Source of the DNA: Monoraphidium neglectum
Taxonomy: Eukaryota > Chlorophyta > Chlorophyceae > Sphaeropleales > Selenastraceae
Direction of reading: 5' to 3'
Assembly: GCF_000611645.1 (NCBI RefSeq)
Contig: NW_014013002.1
Location: forward strand, 1 to 22,753
DNA: 22,753 nt
Both the position numbers and the translations under genes were made by a program. Position 1 is the stretch's first letter. Every line of letters starts with the position of its first letter. The notes under the pieces were generated by a model. The model worked only from the letters and a program-made list of their open reading frames with translations, was not told where the DNA came from and did no database searches. Shown here piece after piece: positions 10,584-20,243 of the stretch.

Positions 10584-13500
10584 ATGGCACGCCTTGAGCC
10601 CTCCAAGCCATGGACTCTGCTCGGAATCCTTTCCACCGCCGGCGAGGTTCACAAGGTGGGTGCTTGGGTCGGGACAGCACTCACCCAAGTTTTCGCAGCG
10701 TGCTGACTGTATGTGTGCTGCGTCTAGCTTGCTTGATCCCAGTTATGATTGTGGCAGTCACATCAAGCATGCCTGGCGGCGCTCGTGACTGCTTGAGCTT
10801 CGACGCACACCTGCGCCGACAAATGGACACGCCATTTCGCACGCGGCACGCACCACTCAACCATATGTGCTTTCTGCGCTCGCCTTGCAGTATGCTCGCC
10901 ATGTCGCCATGCTCAAGGACCAGCTGGAGCAGATGAACAAAGCTCACAAGGTGAGAAGGTTGCTTGTGTCATGCGTTGTTGACACCTGCAGCATCGGCTC
11001 ATGATGGTGCTCCCCACGCACCACCACACAGGAGGCCCTGCGTGCAAAGAAGGCTGAGGTGGGCGTTTATGGGAACGTCATGTCATGGCCATGCATGCTC
11101 AGCGCCATGCATGCGCACGTGCGCACTGACATCACCTGTGCTGCGGACACAAGATAAAGCGCCGGCGCTCTTCACCACCCTCCGAAATCGCCAAAACCTC
11201 AGACCTCGGCCCTGCAGGAGCAGCTGCGCAAGAAGGAGGAGAAGCTGGATTTCACGCGCAAGGCCCTCGCCGACAAGGAGGCAGAGCTGGTCAACACCCT
11301 TCGCGGCCACAATGCCGACCTGCAGAGCGGCTTCAACATGCGCGTCGGCACGGTGCGTGCATTCAACAAATTCGCACAAGGTGCCAGCATGGGGACCGTT
11401 TCAACTGCTTTGCACGTGCATGTTGGCGCAGTCGCCGTTAATGTCGAGTCGAGACCTTTCCGGCCAGCCGGCGGGCAAGCCGCATGCCATGCGGTGTGAA
11501 ATGTGCAGCACGTGCAGGGCAGGCATCATGGTTTTGCGCGCCCCGCCGGTATGCACCCCCTCAGGTGGACTACCTCACGCAGGAGCTGGAGGGCAAGGGG
11601 CTGCAGCTCGCCGCCAAGGACGAGGAGATCGGCCTGCTGAGGGGCCGCATCGCGGAGCTGGAGGCCGCCGCGGTGCAGGTGGGCTGGGCGGCTGGCGCGG
11701 CAGACCACCTGGCCCACGCTGCTGGCAGGCGCTCGCATGGGCAGTAGGCCTGTCGGCAGCAGCGCTTCCTTGAAAAATTTGGCGCCCCCGTCCAACGTGT
11801 TGAGCAGATTTCATCAACGGCAGTGCTGCCATGCATCACATGCCCCCCACCCCACCCCCCCTGACATGCAGGACAGCAACAAGGAGCAGGTCATCGCCGA
11901 CCTGCGCACAGAGAGGGACTCCCTGCACAGCCGCGTCATTGAGCTGCAGGCCGCCTCTGCTGCGCAGGTGCGCCCCGGACGCTGGCAGCGCCGCTGCAAC
12001 CAGCAGGGGACTGCCAGCAGCTTGGTTTGCCTTGTGATGTGCAAATCAAGGCGCAGTTCCCCTAATCTGGCAAGCATCGCCATGATCACACTTCCCATGT
12101 CTACCACATGCAATCATATCGGCGGTGTGCAGGAGGAGGTCAACCTGACTGGCGCCGTCTACAACCAGACCCTGGCCAACATGGAGTCCGACGCCGCCGA
12201 CATGCGCAGCCGCATGGTCAAGCTCGAGACCACTACGGCGCAGGTGGGCATGCAGGCACGCCGGAAAGGGCTTCACCCTGCCATCAAGCCGCCCGGAAGG
12301 CAGGTCCAGGTGCGCGTCTGCCGCGGTCTCGTCTTGGTCAGCAACCCCCAAATTTCGCTGCATGTGCCCTGCCTTCCAGGCCATCGCGTCGGAAGCCGAG
12401 GCGAAGCAGGAGTACCAGAGGCTGTCCATCACCACGCAGGCAAGCATGGCAGCATGTTGGGAGCATGTTGACATCAAAACATTAAATCTTCCGCTACCTG
12501 CAAAATTGCAGACTGCCTGAGGTTGTCGGCACCGCTCTGCTATATATCGCAATAAAGCCAAGAAGGCGCGTTCTCAGGCCCGCATCCCCTTGACCCACCC
12601 ACTCATGCACACCCATCCGCTTGCACACAACCCTAACAGGGGCTGCGCAAGCAGCTGGAGGAGCTGCAGGCGGCCAACGAGCACCTGGCCCAGGCCTCCC
12701 CCTCGGTGAGCGTGCTGGTCTAATGTGGGCCCGCATGGCGCGGGGTGCTGCATGTACAGCCCCCTTGCTGAGCAGCTTTGCCCCATGGCATGCAAGTCAA
12801 GCATGGTTGTGCTGGCAGGTCACTAGGATGCATGCAGCCTGGCCACACTGCGGCATGCGGTCTGCCTTGCTTTTGACATCTTAGCGGTTATCATCTCAAT
12901 ACCCACTGTGTAGTTTAAGCACTCCTTCCCAAACTCCCGTTGTCCATGATCCCGACCCAGGGCGGCGTCATCACGCACGAGGCCCATGTGAAGAAGGTGG
13001 CGGAGGTGGCCAACCAGGTGTGGCATTAGGACGATTCAAAGCCGGGCCAGCAGGGCGTTGGATGGTGCAAGTTTTCGGGGTTTTGCGTTGCAGGGCTACG
13101 CCACATATGGGGAGCTGGCACGCACGCTGTCCAGCCACCAGCTTGAATGAGACGTGCGAGCTGTTGTGCTGGGGCCAAAAGGAATGCTGGACTCTGCACC
13201 AACAGGATACCTTCTATTCTCCAACGTTTGCCAACCCTGCACACTAGGCGGCCATGTGCGTCCTCACCGCGCTGGAGGCCCTCAATGAGCCGGCGGGCGC
13301 GGCGGCGGCCCCCGAGCAGCAGCCCGCCGCGGCGCCCGGCACCCCCGCGGGCGCGCGGGTGGTCGCGCCCATGGAGGCGGTGCGCGCGGCGCTGAGGCGG
13401 CTCTACGGGGACCTGTCCAAGGAGCTGATGGCGCTGGAGGCGCCGGACGGCGCGCCACTGCTGCTGCCCTCCCCGACGAAGCGGCGCGGCTTCGTGGCGT

Positions 13501-13823
13501 CCGGCGGGGGCGGCGACAAGGCGGGCGGCCCGGCCGACCAGGGCCAGGAGCTGCCTGTCAACCTCGAGCTGGCGGACAGCGTGATCGACCGGGACTACAA
13601 GAAGAGCACGGCGGCCGTCGTGTCGCTGGTGATGACGGGCCGCGCGTGCGGCTCGCCGCGCAAGGCGGCGCCCGGCAGCCCGGCGGCGGCCGCGGGCGGC
13701 TCGCCCCTCAAGGCGGCGGCGGCGGCGGCGGCGGGCAAGAGCCCGGACCGCGGCAGCCGCCCGAGCTCGCCCATTGTGCGTGTGCAGCGCGCCTTTGGGT
13801 TCGGCAAGGCCATGTTGGACTGA
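10584..13823 (+). CDS. Coiled-coil protein with SP-rich basic C-terminus, unknown function
   Basis: Twelve exons: 10584-10655, 10891-10950, 11032-11058, 11218-11352, 11565-11678, 11872-11967, 12133-12243, 12380-12439, 12640-12705, 12961-13017, 13094-13141, 13248-13823. They sum to 1422 nt, 473 residues, and every intron is phase 0. The start is MARLEPSKPW at 10584. Residues about 25-270 are rich in Glu, Lys, Gln, Leu and Ala with heptad-like spacing (KDQLEQMNKAHK, LRKKEEKLDF, LRKQLEELQAANEHL), so a long interrupted coiled coil. The last exon (283-473) starts helical (MCVLTALEALNEP, ALRRLYGDLSKELMALE) and ends in a Gly/Ala/Pro-rich tail with SPTK, SPRK, SPLK and SPDR sites, as in CDK-phosphorylated cytoskeletal or nuclear proteins. 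Intron 8 uses a GC donor. Intron 11 lacks a GT or a good GC donor, and without splicing the frame hits TGA at 13148-13150. I do not recognise the family. Confidence 0.8.
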
Positions 13824-15237
13824 TGGAATAATTGGCATGGGTGGCGAATTTCACATGTGGAGTTTTCTTCGCCCCTGCGCGCTTTTTCTTTGCGCCAGCA
13901 CCCCAGGGTCCCAAGCGCGTTGTACAGCCAAATGATGCATCGTGATGTCACGTGTTCCTGCAAGGGTGTGGAGATGCACATTCAGACCACTTGCTGTTTC
14001 CAAGTCATGTATGTGGCGTGTCTTCCTTTTATTGCATTTGAGTGTTCCAAGCGCGCCCTCCGCCTTGCCTCGTCAGGCATCATCATGTCCCTTGACAGCC
14101 AGGGCATGCAGGACTGGCAGTCTGCCTAAACGCTGACTGCCACGCTCACACCACGGTGCTGATGCCATTCGTGTTGCGCTTCAACGAAACCCGATGCATC
14201 GTGCAGCTGCAGCGCCCTGTGCGGCCACCAGGAAGTGCTCGTTCTGCAATTTGAATGCTTCACATTTGCTGGGTGGATTGCTAGAGCGCATGCCGTGGAC
14301 CGGCAACTCATTCAATAACGCCCCTGAACCCTGAATGACTGGCCCTCCTGGTGCATGCAATTTGATCCACAATTCGTAACTGGATTGATGGATACACGTG
14401 TATGCGCAGTATTTTGTCCAATCATCGCTTGCTTAGGAACCGACCCTGCATTAGGCAGACTCCCCTCCCCCCATCGGATGCATATGCCAACTGTCTGTGG
14501 TGTGGCGGTCCTTTGAACGCCTGGCCGTGGATGAGCACGCGCATTTCACAGCTTTTGACGTGCCTACTTCCTTTCTGGGCAGTGACATGTCATTTCTCCA
14601 GTCTCCACAGAGTCATCTTATGTGCCCTTTAACATATCATCATCGAGCGCTAGCGACCACCCACAAGAGTGCAATCATCCCACCCCTCCTCCTCGTCACC
14701 TGCTGATTTTGCAGGCCGCCGCCTTTGTTCGTCGGACAACAACTCAATATTGATCCACTTCAGGAGGATAATGTGTAAAATCATGTGTCTGCATCCGGGA
14801 GCACTGAGAATTTGGGCTGATGCCAGGTGGGGCGACGCTGTTTCTGGTTGCGCGCCCAGCATTTGTGCGCCACCCCATTACCGTATGCAAGAGTTGACTC
14901 TGGTCAATCAGTCACCACTGCCACTATTTGGAGAGGGGCATACGACAAGATGGATTTGTACCCTGCTGCCATCACCGAGCTACATTGCGGGTGTATGGCC
15001 GCATTCGCAACCATTTGACGACGCAGGCCGATCCTGGTCAGCCGGTCAGCTGGTCTCAGATGGTGTCATCCAAAGCAACGCATCATCCTGCCTGCCGCTC
15101 ATAACAGCTCTGCGTACGTACAATTGGCTAGATTTGCTTCGCCCGGGAAGAAAGCGCTGACAACGACCTCGCCGCGGAGCTTCGAGCTGCGTGAGCATCC
15201 TGCCAGTGACGAGTCGCTGGAGCTGCAGGCGGGCGCT
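13824..15237. other. Intergenic: 3' side of the coiled-coil gene and 5' side of the helical-repeat gene
   Basis: About 1.4 kb, AT-richer than the flanking exons. I found no exon that can be supported. The single TGTAA at 14774-14778 is 950 nt behind the stop codon, too far to assign with confidence. The frame of the next gene stays open upstream of 15238 to about 15020 but contains no ATG there, so a 5' UTR or an additional acceptor may lie within this stretch. Confidence 0.45.
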
Positions 15238-17363
15238 ATGAAGATTTCAAGGTAAGCGCTCATCGTGCCTGCAGCTACGACTAGAAGGCGCCGTGCGAGC
15301 GCACATGGATTGCGCCGTTGGAGTCGCGCTGTTCCTGCGCCGCGCGCTGCACGCTGCGCCACGCTGCCTTGATGCCAGGCCCCAATCGCCACGAGTAAAA
15401 GCGTCCCATTGTACCCCTGTAGGATGTCCCGCCAGCAGGCAACCGGCTTGCCGCACCATTCACGAGCAGCTGTGGGAACAATGGTCGTCCGGGCGGCGCA
15501 GCAAGGGCGGGATGGCAGCAAACAGGCCGAGGCGTCCCCATCCCCAGGGGCCAAGGCGTACCCCTACAACGCGGGCATCGGAGAGCGACAGCAAAAGGCG
15601 ACAATTGAGCACATCTTCACCGCGTTGGAATCGGCGGACAGCGACGTCAGCACCAGTGGGAGCAGAAGCATCAGCAGCTGGGACGGCAGCGGCAGCAACC
15701 TGCAGGTGGGTCTGGTGGACCCAGGACGCAATACCCCACTCGCATAGGGGCGCTGGCTGTGAAGATGCAACTTGACACTCAAAGTCATGCTGCGTGCCCC
15801 TTCACCCTCGCAATTGCAAGCAAGTCCCTGACCTGATGCCCACATCACGTCGCGCACGCCGTCCGCCCAGGCGCCGTGGGCGGTGGGGTGGCAGATGAGC
15901 GAGCGCAATATGGTGTGGAATGACGACCTCAAGCTGCGGCTCATACGGGTGAGCCATCACACCCTGCGGCGATGACGTTGGTATTGCTAATGCAGTCGGC
16001 AGCGAACAGCAAGCCAGCACAACGGAAACAGGCCCCTCAAAGCTCCCAGGGCCGCACAGAACAGCCAAGGGGGCAGAAACTGTTGATTGCCAGCAGAGAT
16101 GCGCTGCGGCCCCACAATCTGCCAATCCCTGAAAGCGATGAAATCCCCTGTTGCCTCCCTGCCCTCCCTCACCATCCCCTCGCTCATCGCCGCCGCAACG
16201 CACGGCCACAACCACCACGACCCGCCAACCCCGCCGCACGGCAGCGCGTCGCCTCGGAGCAGCTGGGGGTCAGCGAAGCGGAGCTGGAGCAGCAGCTGGA
16301 GGAGGTGGTATGCCTGCTGCCAGACCTCAGGTCCCGCCTGGGGCAGGCGCCGGCCGACATGGTGGTCAAGCTGGCCGCAAACACGCGGGAAATTGCGGGG
16401 CTGCTGCTGCGCATCAAGGCGGCCTTCCCAAGGGTGCGCACGCAGCCGTCTGCGGAGCGAGGGCTTGGGACGAGAAGCAGCTGCGCACAATGCTGCAGTT
16501 CACTGCAGTTCAGGGGTTCCATATTGTGTAGCTATTGTCTTGACTTGCCAGATTGGAGGCGCATGTACTGCCACTTTCAAGACTCCTGTTGCCGCATCAC
16601 CGCCTCAGGCAGACGCGGGCGCTATGGTCGGCAATCGCCTGGACCTACTGCTGGAACCCGAGCAGCTGCCCGACTTGGAGCGCGCCGCCGAGCGGCTGGG
16701 GCAGCTGGTGCCGGGCATTGACGTGGACCGTTTCGCAGAGGCGTTCCCGGCTGTTTTGGACGTCGACGACTTTGAAGGGGCGCTGCTGGTGCGGCATGTT
16801 GCGCTTTTCGGTTGGTGTTTTGCGTGGCATACATGCGCGCGCTGGGAGCTGGACACCACCGGCAGGGGCCATTCGCAGAGCCGCTTGCGCGCGGTGTTTG
16901 GCGCGGGGTGCATCGTCAAGGCGCCTGTTGCGCTCCTCGGCTGTGATGGCAGTGCTGAAAACAGCTCATTGCTGCCATACCATCGCGTGATGCCTGGCTT
17001 GCCTACACCGCACGTGCACCCATGCTCCTGCTGCCTTTTCCAGGAGGCAAAGCGCCTGCTCCCAAAGATGGACGTTCCTGCCATGCTGCGCGCCAACCCG
17101 GGTGAGCGCCAAGCTTTTCACCTGGCTTGCTAGCTTGGGGAGGGGCAGCCCAGCATGTGAACCACATCACACCTGGCGCATGTAGTCAAGCGGCCCGATT
17201 CACCAGGCTTTGCAAGCAGGGCCTGCTTCTGTGTCAGGGCGACAGCCTGTACCCTGCGATTGACTGGTGTTTGACCCTCGCCGCGCTCGCAGACTTTGTG
17301 CTGAGCCTGATGAAGGGCAAGCACCTCATCACTTATGACCAGATCAAGAACCCCTTCACCTAA
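15238..17363 (+). CDS. Plastid-type helical-repeat protein (mTERF-like layout), unknown function
   Basis: Exons: 15238-15251, 15423-15705, 15871-15948, 16245-16433, 16609-16788, 17044-17101, 17293-17363, giving 290 residues with all phases matching. Starting at the ATG at 15424 instead would give 285. Residues 1-30 are basic and Ser/Ala-rich and contain VVRAA (26-30), the V-R-A/A cleavage pattern of algal chloroplast transit peptides. Then come a Ser-rich linker, APWAVGWQMSERNMVWN (100-116), and helical repeats from about 125: LGVSEAELEQQLEEVVCLLP, then repeats with the signature VPGIDVDRFAEAFPAVL and LLPKMDVPAMLRANPDFVL. The C-terminus reads KHLITYDQIKNPFT. This LP..DV...(L/V)..(N/F)P.(L/V)L pattern is seen in a widespread green-lineage family of plastid proteins without known function and resembles mTERF helix pairs. 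Assignment to mTERF itself is not supported by length or motif. No poly(A) element was recognised downstream. Confidence 0.8.
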
Positions 17364-18190
17364 TCCATGCGGCACGTGATTTTCTTGCTAGGCATCTAAG
17401 CAGTGTCAGCTGCATCACAAGGGTTGGCGCAGGGTAGGGCGCTTGCGGCCGCAGCAGTGCCCGTCTTCATTTTGTCTCCGCGCGCCGCTGCTCCTGATTC
17501 GATTTGGTCCGCAAGGAGCTGCTTTAGTGCTGCCGCCCCAGCTGCCACTGCTACACAGGAGGGGCTGCTCATGTGTCGGCGCCACCAGCAGGGAGCATCA
17601 ACGCTAGAGCATTGGCAGCTGGGAAGATGCGCGGTATTTGGGACACTTGAGCCCAGGCGCGCCATTCCCTCTGCCCGCCTGGGCTGGACCCATCTGTTTC
17701 CGGGCGGGCAGGAAGTGCACACGCGATGCCGCTTACCCTTTCTGCGGCATACTCACCCGTGCGCCTGACTACCCACGTGCCTGAGCCCCTAACGAGCTGT
17801 GTCGGTTAAGCTTCTTGCCTGAGTTACCTTGAGCCTCTTTGTGCCTCACTCTGCCCCTGCCTTTCTGATTTCGTGTGCACTGTGCTGTGCAACCCCTGCC
17901 GCCCTCTGGACGATTCCCCTTCACCATGGGCGCAGCCGGGCGTTTCTCCTTACCACAAAACCAATCACCATCACCAAGCAATCGTCAAGCTTCCATGCCG
18001 CTGCCAAAGAGGGCTGGCCGCTGCAACGCCACAACAACCGCCAGCAAATCTGTGAATCTGTGCGGACAGCCCTCCTCGGCAACGCCCAGCGCAGACGGCG
18101 GGGCGACCAACCCCCTAAGATAAGCAGCGGCCCATCCGCCCCCGCCCGCCGCGGCTGTGATGCTGGCGGGCTGGCTGGCGGCCGGGCGCA
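17364..18190. other. Convergent 3' intergenic region
   Basis: The helical-repeat gene (plus) and the small membrane-protein gene (minus) converge here, so it should hold both 3' UTRs. I saw no TGTAA on either strand and no exon with usable splice sites. Open frames exist because of the GC content, but none looks like protein. Confidence 0.5.
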
Positions 18191-19276
18191 TTAGTGGTGC
18201 GCGGGTGCGGCGGCCGGCTCCTCGTACTTCTTGCCGGCCCTGTATGCCTTGTACATGTCGAGGGCCTTGTGCTTGTCTGGCTCGCACACAAAGCTACCCT
18301 CCCAGCCTGCAGTTCAGGGGCGCCGGACGGGGGTCGGCGCGGCATCGTTAATTTGTGGGCGTGAGGGTTTGGGGACGACGGAGGCGGGGATGCGGGGCCG
18401 GGCCGCGGCTGCGCGGGGGGGGCTGAGATGCCCGGATGGGGGCGCCTGCGATGCGGCGCGGCCGGCGCGCCGAGCGCTGCGGGGTGCACTCACCCTTGGG
18501 GCACAGGCCTGTGGAGGCGAGGGCATTGGGGTGCAGGCGTGCAGGGGGTGGAATAATCAGCAACAGGCAAGGTGGTGGAACGGCAAACATCAAACGAGCG
18601 AGCCTGGTGGCTCTGCACCCTACCGCCCAGTCTTGTGCGGCATGGCGCTGCACTCAGCGCCTCCCCGGGGCGGCCGCGCATAGGGCAGCGCTCTACCGCC
18701 GGCCCCAGAGATCGCACAGCGGACACGACCGGCGCAGGCAATGCTGTCGAGGCGATGAATGCATTGCGGGTGCGCGGAGGGGCGCACCCATGGTTGGGAA
18801 TGCCGGCACGAACGGGAACGGCACGCTCAGGATGAAAAAGAAGCCGCCCGTGATCAGCAGGTTGTGGCGCCTGGGGAGTCGAGGGGGCGCAGGCGACAAT
18901 CCAGGGCGGGGGTGGTGAACGTCGCCGGCTGGGCAGGCCAGAATTTTATTGCTGCCCCCGTTGCAGAGTCTGCTGCCCAACGAACGCCCGATTATTGCCG
19001 CGGCTGCTCTCCGCTGCCCGTCCGGCTGCCCTGCATTGCCTGCAAAAGTCCGTCGGCCCAGCTGCAGGCCCTGCTGCCTGACGACCTGGCCCGCGCTCGC
19101 CTCCTGCCCGTCCGCCGGCTTCCGACCCAGCAGTCGCCAATGCAGGAGCCCAGGAGTGACTCGTCCACTCACAGGGCGACGTATTTGTTGTACGCCATGT
19201 TGGGGAGGAACCGCTTGTGGAGGGAGAAGTCATAGTAGAACTTCTCCGCCAGGCGCCCCACCGTGCTGGTCGCCAT
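18191..19276 (-). CDS. Small single-pass membrane protein, 105 residues, probably mitochondrial or plastid
   Basis: Four exons on the minus strand: 19173-19276, 18788-18870, 18494-18508, 18191-18306. Lengths 104+83+15+116 sum to 318 nt and all phases close. The start at 19276 gives MATSTVGRLAEKFYYDF. The N-terminal soluble part (1-36) is amphipathic and basic. Then comes one hydrophobic segment, NLLITGGFFFILSVPFPFVP (about 38-57), and a hydrophilic tail with CPKGWEGSFVCEPDKHKALD and a basic helix (MYKAYRAGKKYEE), ending PAHH. Size, one membrane span and a charged C-tail fit an accessory subunit of a respiratory or other organellar membrane complex, but I do not recognise a named subunit. An in-frame ATG at 19414, directly behind a stop codon, would add 46 Arg/Ala-rich residues without acidic ones, which could be a cleavable presequence; the start is therefore open. 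The exon of 15 nt encodes only LCPK plus split codons. Confidence 0.75.
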
Positions 19277-20243
19277 GCTGCTCTGCGCGCGGGCGGGCGC
19301 AAGCGTGCGTGCAAGTGCTCGTGGGGCGCGCAGCAGCGCCAGGGCATGCTGTGCTCGCAGCAGCGATGCCACCGGCTGCCATGCCACAGGGCTGGTGCGC
19401 TGAGTGCTGCGCATTCATCAAGAGCTCAACTGCCAGGGCTGCAGTAACGAGTTGCCTGCGCTGCACCACTGCACACAAGATGCTGCTGCTGCTGCTGCTG
19501 CTGCCGCGTGCCAAAACCCGTTGCCGACCCGCCTGTCCGACCCCGCCAGATGTCATACCTGAGCTTATTGCACTAGCCTGGCGCTCGCCGCGCTCCTAGC
19601 CACGACGTCTGCAACCCCAGAACGGGCGAGGAGATCTGAATGCACGGCACCCTGCCCACGAACAGGTGTGTCACACAAACCAACGACCGGTTGTATTGTA
19701 TCATAGAATCCAGTGCAGTGAAGCGCGTTGCTGTTGCAGTTGTCCTCCCTTTCTCTTGTCACCAGGTGCTGCAGGTCACCCCTCTGCTTGCCCCTGGTGT
19801 ATGAATGCGGTAGCATATTATGCATAATTTCACTAACTGCCTTGCAGATACGCTTCTGATGATCTGTCGCCGATCTACACAGCAAGACAATAAACAGCTT
19901 CGTTCGGAGAACCAGCTGCAACAAGCACATTCTGATCTATACTTACATTACCTGGCAATCTTTGTCAGCAGTGCTGAAGCGCAGAGGAGGCGCTTCTGCT
20001 TTACCCGTGTGCTGCACTCTGCACACAACAGGCGTGGCGCACAGCATGCGGCGATAGTTCAGCAGCTATCGTGCGCTCGTTGAGGTGTGGACAAGGCCAA
20101 GTAGCCAGTGGATCAAACATGGCCGTATAACCTTGATGCAAGGGATGGAGCCTGTCTCCCGTGCCCTGCAGCTGCCCACTTGCGCGGGCGCTTTCGCAGG
20201 CCATGCTCCCACCCCCCTTCCTCCCCCGCCAGGCGCAGCAGCC
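19277..20243. other. Intergenic between divergent genes
   Basis: About 970 bases between the start of the small membrane-protein gene (minus) and VPS11 (plus). It holds a trinucleotide repeat (19481-19504), a 12-bp perfect palindrome (19817-19828) and an AT-rich centre (about 19680-20000), as expected for a shared promoter region. A GTATAACC at about 20125, some 118 nt before the VPS11 start, is a weak TATA candidate. The part next to 19276 may belong to the small protein as a presequence (see that entry). Confidence 0.45.
19481..19504 (+). repeat. (TGC)8 microsatellite
   Basis: Eight perfect TGC units. They lie in the upstream region of the small membrane-protein gene and outside any coding exon I can support. 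Confidence 0.9.

Noticed and set aside
13026..13838. Minus-strand open frame of 270 codons, very Arg-rich
   Set aside because: It is a GC-driven shadow of the last exon of the coiled-coil gene and its low-complexity composition is not protein-like.
15099..15258. Minus-strand peptide ending in ANLANCTYAEL, resembling a pentapeptide repeat
   Set aside because: Only about two units, no splice support, and it is antisense to the open frame leading into the helical-repeat gene.
16087..17133. Plus-strand open frame of 348 codons
   Set aside because: It reads through introns of the helical-repeat gene; only 16609-17133 shares the true frame, and the rest is out of frame with the conserved repeats.
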